A DNA stretch of 7,726 bases from Candidatus Adiutrix sp. (GCA_031285975.1 JAITVE010000331.1:1-7726), one strand, 5' to 3'; counted from the stretch's first letter, positions 1-6,387 are shown. Made by a program: numbers and translations. Notes: generated by a model not told the origin, from the letters alone.

Positions 1-939
1 AACAACCGCCGCGAAAACCCTTCTTTCCTGCCGGGCCTGCGGCTGCCGGAGGGTATTACCGCCGTTTCCGATCTGGCCGAGGCCCTGGCTGGCCAGACCC
101 TGGTTTTGGTGGTGGTGCCCAGCCACGTTATGCGGGAAATAGCGGTCAAAATGGCCCCGGCCCTGGAAAACGAGGCCGTGATTATCAGCGCCTCCAAGGG
201 CATTGAGGACGAAACTGCGGCCACCATGGTGCAGATTCTGGAAGAGGAATTGCGCCCCCACCGACCGGGCTTGGAAGTGGGGGCCCTTTCAGGCCCCAGC
301 TTTTCCCGGGAAGTGGCCGCTGGCCTCCCCACGGCCGTCACCCTGGCCATGCGTTCCAAGCCGGTGGCCAAAGCCGTGCAGACCCGCCTGTCGGCCCCGA
401 CCTTTCGAATTTACACCTCCCTTGACCTGGTGGGGGTGGAACTCGGCGGGGCCCTGAAAAACGTGTACGCCATCGCCACCGGCATCTGCGACGGCTTTTC
501 CCTGGGGCTCAACGCCCGCGCGGCCATGCTGCCCCGCGCCCTGGGGGAGATGACCCGCATGGCCGTGGCCCTGGGCGGCAACCCCATGACCCTTATGGGG
601 CTCTCCGGCATGGGCGACCTGGTGCTCACGGCCACGGGGGATTTGTCGCGCAACCGCAAAGTCGGCCTGCGCCTGGGGGCCGGGGAGAAGCTGGCCGACA
701 TCACCGCCGGGAGCCGCGAAGTGGCCGAAGGCATCCGCAACGCCCGCTCGGTGCGGAACATGGCCCTGCGCTACCAGGTGCAAATGCCCATGGCCCGCGA
801 AGTCTACCGGGTGCTCTATGAAGGCAAGGAGCCCCGGCAGGGTTTGGTGGATCTTTTGACCCGCCGTTTGAAGGACGAATTGGATCCCTCGTTCGAATTT
901 TTGACCAGCGCGGCCGCAGTTCAGGACAAAAACCGCTAA
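1..939 (+). CDS. gpsA: Glycerol-3-phosphate dehydrogenase [NAD(P)+], 5'-truncated by the window edge
   Basis: This enzyme reduces dihydroxyacetone phosphate to sn-glycerol 3-phosphate in the cytoplasm, the backbone of membrane phospholipids. Frame 1 is open from the first base to the TAA at 937-939, giving 312 codons. The family is usually about 330-340 residues, so roughly the first 20-35 residues, including the Rossmann GxGxxG loop, are missing. Visible family signatures, numbered by codon in the window, are SASKGIE around 63-69 with its conserved lysine, GPSFSREVAAG around 98-108, the GALKN segment with the catalytic lysine near 153, GLNARAAML near 170, and GMGDLVLTATGDLSRNRK near 204. The C-terminal domain appears complete and no frameshift is seen. 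The HU gene follows after about 200 bases with no clear intrinsic terminator between them. The identification is secure. Confidence 0.95.
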   Translation, partial: NNRRENPSFLPGLRLPEGITAVSDLAEALAGQTLVLVVVPSHVMREIAVKMAPALENEAVIISASKGIEDETAATMVQILEEELRPHRPGLEVGALSGPSFSREVAAGLPTAVTLAMRSKPVAKAVQTRLSAPTFRIYTSLDLVGVELGGALKNVYAIATGICDGFSLGLNARAAMLPRALGEMTRMAVALGGNPMTLMGLSGMGDLVLTATGDLSRNRKVGLRLGAGEKLADITAGSREVAEGIRNARSVRNMALRYQVQMPMAREVYRVLYEGKEPRQGLVDLLTRRLKDELDPSFEFLTSAAAVQDKNR

Positions 940-966
940 AAATCGCGCCGTGCTTGCAGATTATGC

Positions 967-996
967 TTGACCGCGAGAGCAAAAATAGGCAATATA
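967..996 (+). promoter_or_regulatory. Weak candidate promoter upstream of the HU gene
   Basis: TTGACC at 967-972 resembles a -35 box, followed by an A+T-rich stretch. The best -10 candidate, AATATA at 991-996 (spacer 18), matches poorly; TATAGC at 993-998 would need a spacer of 20. Two G+C-rich hairpins lie between here and the gene (GGGGCG/CGCCCC near 1019-1034 and CGCCGC/GCGGCG near 1062-1078). No better promoter was found in the 200-base gap, but HU genes are normally highly expressed, so the real promoter may be of a different form. Confidence 0.25.
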
Positions 997-1139
997 GCCT
1001 CTGTTTTTCGATATCAACCGGGGCGCGCCCGCCCCGAAGCTCCAAAAAGACCGAATAGCCGCCGCTTGACGCGGCGCGGCCCAGTTGGACTACATCGCTT
1101 ACGCAAGCTTGTAAAAGCGTCATACAGGAAGGATTGACC

Positions 1140-1412
1140 ATGACTAAAGCAGAACTCATCGCCAAGATCGCCGAGGATACCGGCATTACCAAAAGCCAGG
1201 CCGACAAAGTCGTCAACACTCTGGTTGATGTTGTGACCGAAGAGCTGAAAACCACCGGCAACATGACTTTGGCCGGTTTGGGCAGCTTCAGCGTGGCCCG
1301 CCGCGAAGCCCGCAAAGGTCACAATCCCAAGACGATGGAGCCCATGGATATCCCGGCTTCCAACGCGGTGAAGTTCAAAAGTGCCAAGGCTCTGAAAGAC
1401 GCCGTCAACTAA
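1140..1412 (+). CDS. hup: HU-family nucleoid DNA-binding protein
   Basis: HU is a small basic dimer that bends and coats DNA in the nucleoid. The product is 90 residues, the standard HU length. The N-terminal helices (1-40, starting MTKAELIAKIAEDTGITKSQ) form the dimer body. GLGSFSV at 46-52 is the conserved turn. The beta-arm with H61-N62-P63 carries the proline that intercalates into DNA in HU/IHF proteins, and IPASNAVKFKSAKALKDAVN at 71-90 is the typical C-terminus. The ATG at 1140 is chosen over the TTG at 1134 because AGGAAGGA at 1126-1133 lies 6 bases before it, whereas the TTG overlaps the end of that site. The arm has HNPKTM in place of the more common RNPQTG, which is ordinary variation. 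HU and IHF subunits are similar, but the general pattern is HU. Confidence 0.95.
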   Translation: MTKAELIAKIAEDTGITKSQADKVVNTLVDVVTEELKTTGNMTLAGLGSFSVARREARKGHNPKTMEPMDIPASNAVKFKSAKALKDAVN

Positions 1413-1422
1413 GCCGATGCGT

Positions 1423-1455
1423 CTGCGGCGGTTTTGAATCTCAAGGCCGCCGCAG
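1423..1455 (+). terminator. hup: Strong hairpin after hup, without a T-tract
   Basis: CTGCGGCGG (1423-1431) pairs perfectly with CCGCCGCAG (1447-1455). The interior can continue through two T-G wobbles and TTGA/TCAA to a three-base loop, about 15 pairs in all. It begins 10 bases after the hup stop, where a terminator is expected, but the following bases are GGCAGGGCG with no T-run. It may act with Rho or as an mRNA 3'-end stabiliser. Confidence 0.45.
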
Positions 1456-1592
1456 GGCAGGGCGACCGTTTATAACCGCCCTACACAACTATGGCCTCCC
1501 GGCCCCTTGTCTCTCCCGGCGCGCGCCGGAGCGGATAAGAGGTCTGGTGGCCGTGTGATGTTTTTCTAAATGAGTTTATCCCGCTGCCGGGC

Positions 1593-1621
1593 TTGACTTC
1601 TTTGGTAAAATGTTTTATTGT
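1593..1621 (+). promoter_or_regulatory. rpoZ: Sigma70-type promoter for rpoZ
   Basis: TTGACT at 1593-1598 (5/6 to the -35 consensus), a 17-base A+T-rich spacer, and TATTGT at 1616-1621 (4/6 to the -10 consensus). Transcription would begin near 1628, leaving a leader of about 125 bases. Confidence 0.75.
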
Positions 1622-1751
1622 ACAAGATGGCCGCGATTCTGGCCTTCTGTTGCGCCCTGAAGGGCCCTTGCGCCGCCGTCGCTGTGGTCGTGTCCACGTT
1701 GCCCGGCGGATGTTTATTCAGTCGCCCCTCACCTTATGAAAAGGAGCCGAA

Positions 1752-2018
1752 ATGGCCCGCGTCACTGTTGAAGACTGTCTGGATCAGGTGGAAAACCGCT
1801 TTGTTCTGGTGCATTTGGCCGCTGAAAGAGCCCGCCAGCTCAAAAAAGGCGCGCTGCCCCTGAGCGACCGCAAGAACAAGGAAGTGGTTCTTTCCCTGCG
1901 CGAAATCGCCGGCGGACAGATCACCCAGGACAATTTGAAGCAATACGAGCCTGTTTTTATGGAGCAGGACGAGCCCATTGAGATCATTGACGACGACAAC
2001 TCCGCCGACGTCGATTGA
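1752..2018 (+). CDS. rpoZ: DNA-directed RNA polymerase omega subunit
   Basis: Omega binds the beta' subunit and assists assembly of RNA polymerase. The 88-residue product is in the normal size range. [17 protein letters not shown] at 1-17 and [15 protein letters not shown] at 19-33 are the signature of the family (NRFxLVxLAAxRARQL). [17 protein letters not shown] at 41-57 is the conserved second helix region, and residues 71-88 form the acidic tail common in omega proteins. The start is fixed by AAGGAG at 1741-1746, 5 bases before the ATG. The gene has its own promoter (1593-1621) and terminator (2044-2088), so it appears to be monocistronic. In many bacteria rpoZ is beside gmk and spoT; here it lies between hup and mogA. 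No irregularity is seen. Confidence 0.95.
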   Translation: MARVTVEDCLDQVENRFVLVHLAAERARQLKKGALPLSDRKNKEVVLSLREIAGGQITQDNLKQYEPVFMEQDEPIEIIDDDNSADVD

Positions 2019-2043
2019 TTGATGGCCGGTGAACATAGCCATT

Positions 2044-2088
2044 GAGCCGTGACCGACGGATGATGCGTCGCTCACGGCTCGTTTTTTT
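2044..2088 (+). terminator. rpoZ: Intrinsic terminator of rpoZ
   Basis: GAGCCGTGA (2044-2052) pairs perfectly with TCACGGCTC (2072-2080). An inner GACG/CGTC helix (2055-2058 with 2066-2069) sits within the loop, and G plus seven T residues (2082-2088) follow. It starts 26 bases after the rpoZ stop and is only 45 bases before mogA. Confidence 0.9.
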
Positions 2089-2132
2089 CAAGGCCGCCCG
2101 TCGGCTGAATGTTGAAAGCAGGGGAGAAGCAC

Positions 2133-2633
2133 ATGAGCAGCGGTTATCGCGCAATCGTAGTGGTGGCGTCCACCAAAGGCGCTCAAGGGGAGCGGGAAGA
2201 CCTGGTCGGCCCGGCCGTGAACCGCCGCCTGACCGAGGCGGGCTATACCGTGGAGCCGACGGTTGTCGTCACCGACCACCGGGAGCTCATCGCCCAAACT
2301 TTAGTGGCCCTGGCGGATGAGCGGGGCATTGACCTCATCCTCACCAGCGGCGGCACCGGCCTTTCCCCCTCGGACGTCACCCCCGAGGCCACCGCCGATG
2401 TGGCCTGGCGGCTCATCCCCGGCCTGGCCGAGGCCATGCGGGCGGCAGGGCGGGCCATTACGCCCCATGCCGATCTCTCCCGCGCCATCGCCGCCCAGCG
2501 CCGCCAGAGTTTGATAATCAATTTGCCCGGCTCGCCCCGCGGCGCTTTGGAGAATCTGGAAGTCGTGCTTCCCGCCCTCAGTCACGCCTTGGATAAAATC
2601 AAAGGCGACCCCACCGATTGCGCCCGCCCGTGA
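2133..2633 (+). CDS. mogA: MogA/MoaB-family molybdenum cofactor biosynthesis protein (molybdopterin adenylyltransferase)
   Basis: Family members adenylylate molybdopterin before metal insertion, a cytoplasmic step in making molybdenum or tungsten cofactors for enzymes such as formate dehydrogenases. The 166-residue product is a complete MoCF-binding domain. REDLVGPAV at 21-29 is the N-terminal motif, with D48 in VVTDHRELI. TSGGTGLSPSDVTPEAT at 71-87 includes D81. D48 and D81 match in position the two catalytic aspartates of E. coli MogA (Asp49 and Asp82). LPGSPRGALENLEVVLPAL at 131-149 is the conserved C-terminal motif. The start at 2133 is preferred to the upstream ATG at 2109 because GGGGAG lies at 2121-2126, 6 bases before it. 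Similarity alone does not separate MogA from MoaB. No separate promoter is obvious in the 45 bases after the rpoZ terminator, so expression may rely on read-through or on an unrecognised promoter. Confidence 0.92.
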   Translation: MSSGYRAIVVVASTKGAQGEREDLVGPAVNRRLTEAGYTVEPTVVVTDHRELIAQTLVALADERGIDLILTSGGTGLSPSDVTPEATADVAWRLIPGLAEAMRAAGRAITPHADLSRAIAAQRRQSLIINLPGSPRGALENLEVVLPALSHALDKIKGDPTDCARP

Positions 2634-2640
2634 GAGTAGT

Positions 2641-2664
2641 GGTGGTTTCGCGGGCGAAGCCACC
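2641..2664 (+). terminator. mogA: Hairpin just after mogA, no T-tract
   Basis: GGTGGTTTCG (2641-2650) pairs with CGAAGCCACC (2655-2664) with one G-T wobble and a four-base loop. It begins 8 bases after the mogA stop. The bases that follow are CCCAAAAAC on the + strand, so it is not a canonical intrinsic terminator. It may mark the mogA mRNA end. Confidence 0.35.
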
Positions 2665-2701
2665 CCCAAAAACACTGATTCCGGCTTTCACCGAGGCTAT
2701 G

Positions 2702-2731
2702 AAAAAAAGAGGAGGGGGCCAGCCCCTCCTC
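2702..2731 (-). terminator. Intrinsic terminator of the minus-strand flavin reductase gene
   Basis: On the minus strand GAGGAGGGG (2731 to 2723) pairs perfectly with CCCCTCCTC (2717 to 2709) around a five-base loop, followed by seven T residues (2708 to 2702). It lies 12 bases beyond the stop codon. It works in one direction only: the + strand has no T-run after the hairpin. Confidence 0.92.
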
Positions 2732-2742
2732 ACTCAATACTC

Positions 2743-3387
2743 TCAGCTAACCAGTCTTGCCCCCATGTCGAAGGCCCGCGCCAAGTCTTTTGGAAACACC
2801 TCCTGGTGACGTTTTTCTTTGGCGGATGCGTCCCACATGTCCATTTCATACTTGGCATAATCGGGCACTTGTTTGGTGTCGGTGCAGAGGAAAAGTTCGC
2901 AGGGGGCGGCGAAGAGGCGTTCCATCACCCCCTTGGCGCGGCCGGAGACCACGTCCTTGCCGTAGGCGGGCATGCCTTCCTCTTTGATATTCATGGTGTA
3001 GACGAGAGCCAGGGCTTTTTTGCGGGGGGCGAGGGGCGGTTTTTTGGTGGTGTACAAAAGATATTGGAACCAGAGCCGCTCCATGAAGGCCCGCATCATG
3101 GCGGTTTCAATGCTGAAATAGAAGGGTGTGCCGAGCACGAGCACGTCGGCTTCGTGGGCCAGGTCGAGGATGGGCCGCAGATCGTCTTTGAGAATGCAGC
3201 GGCCGTAGGACGAACCCTGCGGGTCTTTGCAGTGGAAGCAGCTCATGCAGCCCCGATACTGAAAATCACGCAGGTGGACAAGCTCGGCCTCCGCGCCTTT
3301 GGAGATCGCGCCCTCGACCACTTTTTCCAGCAACGCGCCGGTATTCATGCTTTTGCGGGGGCTCCCGTTGACGGCCAGTAATTTCAT
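2743..3387 (-). CDS. Flavodoxin-fold NADPH-dependent FMN reductase / iron-sulfur flavoprotein-like protein
   Basis: The family binds FMN in a flavodoxin-like fold and transfers electrons from NAD(P)H or ferredoxin to small acceptors; the substrate here is unknown. The product has 214 residues. MKLLAVNGSPRKSMNTGALL at 1-20 holds the FMN phosphate-binding loop (NGSPR). A cysteine cluster C47-x2-C50-x2-C53-x10-C64 follows, in the place where Isf-type proteins carry an iron-sulfur cluster. GTPFYFSIETAMMRAFMERL at 86-105 is the conserved flavin-contact segment. The last cysteine spacing is longer than in the compact archaeal Isf motif, so cluster binding is possible but unproven. AAAGGAG at 3394-3400 lies 6 bases before the ATG. 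The gene converges on mogA, stands alone, and has a strong promoter with operator-like palindromes. No truncation is seen. Confidence 0.9.
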   Translation of the reverse strand: MKLLAVNGSPRKSMNTGALLEKVVEGAISKGAEAELVHLRDFQYRGCMSCFHCKDPQGSSYGRCILKDDLRPILDLAHEADVLVLGTPFYFSIETAMMRAFMERLWFQYLLYTTKKPPLAPRKKALALVYTMNIKEEGMPAYGKDVVSGRAKGVMERLFAAPCELFLCTDTKQVPDYAKYEMDMWDASAKEKRHQEVFPKDLARAFDMGARLVS

Positions 3388-3426
3388 AACATACTCCTTT
3401 GTTGAGAGTTAGGCTCTCTTTTATAA

Positions 3427-3442
3427 TTCGATTATTATCGAA
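3427..3442. promoter_or_regulatory. Palindromic operator candidate overlapping the flavin reductase promoter
   Basis: TTCGATTATTATCGAA has perfect six-base arms around a four-base centre. Its last base (3442) is also the first base of the -10 box, so it covers about -7 to +9 of the minus-strand promoter, a place where a bound protein would block RNA polymerase. A second near-palindrome, AGTTCAATTGTACT at 3447-3460 (one mismatched pair), fills most of the -35/-10 spacer. The regulator is not in the window; MarR, ArsR or HxlR types are possible from the layout only. Confidence 0.5.
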
Positions 3443-3470
3443 GCATAGTTCAATTGTACTTTCTTGTCAA
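3442..3470 (-). promoter_or_regulatory. Sigma70-type promoter of the flavin reductase gene
   Basis: Read on the minus strand: perfect -35 box TTGACA (3470 to 3465), a 17-base spacer, and -10 box TATGCT (3447 to 3442; 4/6). Transcription would start near 3435, about 48 bases before the ATG. Confidence 0.8.
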
Positions 3471-3606
3471 CGATAAAAAACCTCTGCTGCGCCCAATAGT
3501 TTTGATACGTTTTGGTTGCTATTTACCTCTGTTTGTGGTGCGCTTTCTTGTCTCGGAAAAATTTTTGAGGGCTGTTAGAGTCTTCTTGTTCCTGGAGGCC
3601 TTCGTG

Positions 3607-3786
3607 ATGAGAAATTTCTGTTCTTTTGTTTTCGTTTTGGCCTTGTTGACATTCGCTGCCGCTTGCGGGGTAAGTGTGAGCGGCAACGAACGGGGGGAGG
3701 GAGCCGCGCTCTCTTCCCCGCCGCCACGGTACCAGGGCAGAGCCCCATACTTCAATCGCCGCGAAGCAACCTCATTGACATCTTGA
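3607..3786 (+). CDS. Possible small lipoprotein, function unknown
   Basis: I do not recognise this 59-residue product. MRNFC is followed by a hydrophobic stretch (6-19) ending in AAA-C20, which resembles a lipoprotein signal peptide. The -3 residue is Ala rather than the usual Leu. The mature part would be about 40 polar residues rich in Ser, Pro, Gly and Arg with no domain. TGGAGG at 3593-3598, 8 bases before the ATG, is a good ribosome site. The first half is A+T-rich compared with the core genes. Its stop codon (3784-3786) lies inside the -35 box of the gap promoter. The same frame is open upstream to an ATG at 3454, but the internal start has the ribosome site and puts the signal peptide at the N-terminus. 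It could instead be a chance frame in the intergenic region. Confidence 0.4.
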   Translation: MRNFCSFVFVLALLTFAAACGVSVSGNERGEGAALSSPPPRYQGRAPYFNRREATSLTS

Positions 3787-3811
3787 CTTATGGGGCAGAG
3801 TGCCGTATCCT
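3783..3811 (+). promoter_or_regulatory. gap: Sigma70-type promoter for gap
   Basis: TTGACT at 3783-3788 (5/6), a 17-base spacer, and TATCCT at 3806-3811 (4/6). Transcription would start near 3818 and give a leader of about 70 bases. A further TTGACA at 3776-3781 has no -10 box at a suitable distance. Confidence 0.75.
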
Positions 3812-3890
3812 AATAAAGTTCTCTCACGTCATTTTGCCGGGTTCCGGCGGTTTCCGTTCGCCCGGTTTCATCAATACACAGGAGGCATAC

Positions 3891-4910
3891 ATGGCCAAGG
3901 TTAAAATCGGCATCAACGGCTTCGGCCGCATTGGTCGCCAGGTTCTGAAAGCGATGCTGGAACGCCACTCCGACACTCTGGAAGTGGTGGCCGTCAACGA
4001 CTTGGGCGATGCGAAAATGAACGCCCATCTGTTCAGATATGATTCCAACTACGGCCCCTTCAAGGGTAAAGTCGAAGTGAAGGGCGACAGCTTTTCCATC
4101 GACGGCCAGATGATTAAAAACTTCGCCTTCCGCGACCCCAAGGAAATCCCCTGGAAATCCGTGGGCGCGGAACTGGTCGTTGAATCCACCGGGCTTTTCA
4201 CTGCGGCCGACAAAGCCCGCGCCCACATCGACGGCGGCGGCGCCAAGCGCGTCATCATCTCCGCCCCGGCCAAGGGCGAGGACGCCACCTTCGTCTGCGG
4301 CGTGAACCACACCAGCTATGACCCGGCCAAGCACTTCGTGGTCTCCAACGCCTCCTGCACCACCAACTGCCTGGCCCCCCCGGCCCTGGTCGTGTTCAAG
4401 AATTTCGGCATCGTGAAAGCCATGATGACCACCATCCACAGCTATACCAACGACCAGCGCATCCTGGACATGCCCCACAGCGACCTGCGCCGGGCCCGCG
4501 CCGCCGCCCTGAATATCATTCCCACCACCACCGGCGCGGCCAAGGCCATCGCCCTGGTCATCCCGGAACTGAAGGGCCGCTTTGACGGCTATTCCCTCCG
4601 CGTGCCCACCCCCACGGTCTCCGTGGTTGACTTCGTGGTGGAACTGGAGAAAAAAACCACCACCGAAGAACTCCGCGCCACCCTGAAAAAAGCCTCGCAG
4701 AACGAATTGCAGGGCATCATGGGCTATGACGAGGAAGGCCTGGTCTCGATGGATTACAAGGGCGATCCCCGCTCCTCCATTGTGGATTCGGAATTCTGCC
4801 AGGTGCTGGGCGACAATATGGCCAAGGTTGTGGCCTGGTATGACAACGAGTGGGGCTATTCCAACCGCGTCGGCGACCTGGCCGCCTATATGGTCGCCAA
4901 GGGCATTTAA
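3891..4910 (+). CDS. gap: Glyceraldehyde-3-phosphate dehydrogenase, type I
   Basis: GAPDH interconverts glyceraldehyde 3-phosphate plus phosphate and 1,3-bisphosphoglycerate with NAD in glycolysis and gluconeogenesis. The 339-residue product is full length. [15 protein letters not shown] at 5-19 is the Rossmann loop, and the D37 region (VNDLGD) is the acidic site favouring NAD. ASCTTNC at 154-160 contains the catalytic Cys156; H183 in TTIHSYT is the catalytic base partner. [19 protein letters not shown] at 201-219 and [11 protein letters not shown] at 316-326 are conserved. [10 protein letters not shown] at 192-201 keeps the proline typical of NAD-specific enzymes. A small peculiarity is LAPP at 161-164 where LAPV is usual. 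The ATG at 3891 is fixed by CAGGAGG at 3879-3885; the frame is open back to 3663 but that part has no family similarity. The gene has its own promoter and is followed by a cobalamin riboswitch unrelated to its function. Confidence 0.97.
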   Translation: MAKVKIGINGFGRIGRQVLKAMLERHSDTLEVVAVNDLGDAKMNAHLFRYDSNYGPFKGKVEVKGDSFSIDGQMIKNFAFRDPKEIPWKSVGAELVVESTGLFTAADKARAHIDGGGAKRVIISAPAKGEDATFVCGVNHTSYDPAKHFVVSNASCTTNCLAPPALVVFKNFGIVKAMMTTIHSYTNDQRILDMPHSDLRRARAAALNIIPTTTGAAKAIALVIPELKGRFDGYSLRVPTPTVSVVDFVVELEKKTTTEELRATLKKASQNELQGIMGYDEEGLVSMDYKGDPRSSIVDSEFCQVLGDNMAKVVAWYDNEWGYSNRVGDLAAYMVAKGI

Positions 4911-4921
4911 CTTGATGGAAA

Positions 4922-4947
4922 GGGCGGTTTCCGCGTGAGAACCGCCC
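4922..4947 (+). terminator. gap: Hairpin after gap, weak terminator candidate
   Basis: GGGCGGTT (4922-4929) pairs perfectly with AACCGCCC (4940-4947) around a ten-base loop, 12 bases after the gap stop. The following GTATAAAAC contains no T-run, so termination may be incomplete or depend on Rho. Read-through would carry gap transcripts into the riboswitch. Confidence 0.4.
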
Positions 4948-4956
4948 GTATAAAAC

Positions 4957-5113
4957 GCTGTCCTGACAAACGGAACACGGTGCCATTCCGTGGCGGTCCC
5001 GCCGCTGTAACCGGGGACTCCGCTTCCAATTGACGCCACTTTCCGGCCCACAGCCGGGGGGGAAGGCCGGGAGCCGGGGGCTGATCCGGAAGCCAGAAGA
5101 CGTGTCCGGCAGC
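4957..5113 (+). promoter_or_regulatory. Cobalamin riboswitch aptamer upstream of cobT
   Basis: The segment carries the conserved core blocks of the cobalamin riboswitch in order. These are GGTGCCATTCCGTGGCGGTC near 4979-4998, CCGCTGTAACCGGGGA near 5002-5017, GCCACT near 5035-5040, GGGAAGGC near 5060-5067, and the B12-box-like AAGCCAGAAGACGTG at 5090-5104. GCTG (4957-4960) and CAGC (5110-5113) can close the outer helix. A TATAAA at 4949-4954 sits about where a -10 box would be for a start at the aptamer edge, but no good -35 is visible. With the terminator at 5151-5187 the expected logic is OFF when adenosyl- or another cobalamin binds. Which cobalamin is bound cannot be told here. Confidence 0.93.
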
Positions 5114-5150
5114 TTTGAAAATGACTGCGAACTCCGATGGTAAAGGCGTT

Positions 5151-5187
5151 CCCGGTGAGCCGACAATTCGGCTCACCGGGTTTTTTT
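5151..5187 (+). terminator. Riboswitch expression platform: intrinsic terminator before cobT
   Basis: CCCGGTGAGCCGA (5151-5163) and TCGGCTCACCGGG (5168-5180) form a perfect 13-bp stem with a four-base loop, followed by seven T residues (5181-5187). It lies between the aptamer and the cobT ribosome site, so it stops transcription before the coding region. An antiterminator pairing partner was not identified by eye. Confidence 0.93.
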
Positions 5188-5203
5188 ATGAAAAAGGAAA
5201 AGC

Positions 5204-6298
5204 ATGATGAATCTCGAACAGCAATTGCAGGAACATCTGAAGCAGATCGCCGTCCCCAACCAGGCCCTGGCCGCCTACGCCCAGGAGCGCGAGGACGCCC
5301 TGGCCAAGCCGCGCGGCACCCTCGGCCGCCTGGAAGAATGCGCCATCCGCCTGGCCGCCATTCAAAACACCCCCAGCCCGCGCCACGAGCACCGCCTGAT
5401 CGTGGTCTGCGCCGCTGACCACGGGGTGCTGGAAGAAGGGGTCAGCCCGTACCCCAAAGACGTCACCCGCCAGCAGATTTCCAATTTTTCCCAGGGCGGC
5501 GGCACCATCACCGTGCTCGGCCGCCACGCCAAAGCCAAAGTGCTCCTGGCCGACGTGGGGGTCAATTACGATTTTCCCCCGAACCCCGGCATTCTGAACC
5601 TGAAAATCGCCCACGGCACTAAAAACATGGCCAAGGGCCCGGCCATGACCCGCGAGGAAGCCCTCCGCAGCGTCCTGGCCGGTATCGAGATCGTCCTGCG
5701 GGAACCCTATGTGGACATGGTGGCCGCCGGGGAAATGGGCATTGGCAACACCACCCCGTCCTCGGCCATCTGCTCGGTGCTGATGGGTCTCACGCCCGAA
5801 GAGGCTACCGGCGTCGGCTCGGGCCTGGCCCCTGAGCGCCTGGCCCACAAAGCGGAGGTCATCCGCCGCGCCATTGAAATCAACAAACCCGATCCGAATG
5901 ACGCTCTCGACATTCTGGCCAAAATCGGCGGCCTGGAAATCGGGGCCATGACCGGCGTCTACCTGGGCGCGGCCATGCGCCGGGCTGCGGTCATCATCGA
6001 CGGTTTTATCGCCGGAGCGGCCGCTCTCCTGGCTGAAAAGCTGGCCCCGGCCATCCGCCATTACTTCTTCGCCGGGCACTGCTCCAAAGAAAAAGCCCAC
6101 CGCGCCACCCTGGAATATTTAGGCCAGACGCCCCTGCTCGACCTCGGCCTCTGGCTCGGCGAAGGCAGCGGCGCCGCCGTCTCCATGTTCATCCTTGAAT
6201 GCGCCGCCGCCCACTTCAACGAAATGCGCACTTTGGAAGAAGCCATGATCTGCGATACGCTGGAAATAGAAAAGGCGAAAGCTGAGGCTTCGCGCTAA
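5204..6298 (+). CDS. cobT: Nicotinate-nucleotide--dimethylbenzimidazole phosphoribosyltransferase
   Basis: CobT transfers phosphoribose from nicotinate mononucleotide to the lower-ligand base, giving the alpha-riboside phosphate attached to cobamides. The 364-residue product is full length for the family (about 350). GTLGRLEECAIRLAAIQ at 38-54, CAADHGVLEEGVSPYP at 69-84, SQGGGTI at 96-102, GEMGIGNTTPSSAI at 176-189 and LGEGSGAAVSMFILECA at 318-334 are the conserved blocks. E178 and E320 correspond to Glu174 and Glu317 of Salmonella CobT, the latter catalytic. ATG codons at 5204 and 5207 both follow AAGGA at 5194-5198 (5 or 8 bases); the first is used here, so the start is uncertain by one residue. 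Expression is likely controlled by the riboswitch and terminator just upstream. Because Desulfovibrio vulgaris is reported to make guanylcobamide, the base used need not be dimethylbenzimidazole. Confidence 0.96.
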   Translation: MMNLEQQLQEHLKQIAVPNQALAAYAQEREDALAKPRGTLGRLEECAIRLAAIQNTPSPRHEHRLIVVCAADHGVLEEGVSPYPKDVTRQQISNFSQGGGTITVLGRHAKAKVLLADVGVNYDFPPNPGILNLKIAHGTKNMAKGPAMTREEALRSVLAGIEIVLREPYVDMVAAGEMGIGNTTPSSAICSVLMGLTPEEATGVGSGLAPERLAHKAEVIRRAIEINKPDPNDALDILAKIGGLEIGAMTGVYLGAAMRRAAVIIDGFIAGAAALLAEKLAPAIRHYFFAGHCSKEKAHRATLEYLGQTPLLDLGLWLGEGSGAAVSMFILECAAAHFNEMRTLEEAMICDTLEIEKAKAEASR

Positions 6299-6345
6299 GA
6301 TTCTTAAAGTTATGGGGTTCTGCCCCTACTTCAGCAAAACAGGTG

Positions 6346-6377
6346 TTGCCATTATACTTCATGATGTTTAATGGCAA
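6346..6377. repeat. Nine-base inverted repeat after cobT
   Basis: TTGCCATTA (6346-6354) and TAATGGCAA (6369-6377) are perfectly complementary around a 14-base spacer. No T-run follows, so it is not an intrinsic terminator. It ends 10 bases before the left 102-bp element and may be a separate small palindrome or a remnant. Confidence 0.4.
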
Positions 6378-6387
6378 TGCCGCGCAA

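Larger units (their letters stand above)
1413..1751. other. Intergenic region between hup and rpoZ (339 bases): hairpin, palindrome, promoter, leader
   Basis: No gene or tRNA was recognised here. In order it holds the hup 3' hairpin (1423-1455), a second short stem (AGGGCG/CGCCCT, about 1459-1484), the perfect 14-bp palindrome CCGGCGCGCGCCGG at 1516-1529, the rpoZ promoter at 1593-1621, and a leader of about 125 bases to the rpoZ ATG. The leader contains the small hairpin GCCC-TGAA-GGGC near 1655-1666. Nothing in the leader matches a riboswitch known to me. Confidence 0.6.

Noticed and set aside
1413..1592. Possible tRNA or other structured RNA between hup and rpoZ
   Set aside because: The stems present do not form a cloverleaf, and no T-loop or anticodon arm could be found. 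The hairpins are explained as a hup 3' end and an isolated palindrome.
3663..3890. N-terminal extension of GAPDH in the same frame
   Set aside because: The extension has no GAPDH similarity, spans the promoter, and the ATG at 3891 has a good ribosome site and gives the standard family N-terminus.
3810..5051. A 413-codon open frame on the minus strand across gap
   Set aside because: It is a shadow of the gap gene: the composition is Gly/Ala/His/Val-rich without any domain, and the + strand shows all GAPDH motifs with a good start and promoter.
5186..6100. A 304-codon open frame on the minus strand across cobT
   Set aside because: It lies antisense to a full-length cobT with conserved motifs and reflects the high third-position G+C bias. 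It has no ribosome site or recognisable domain.
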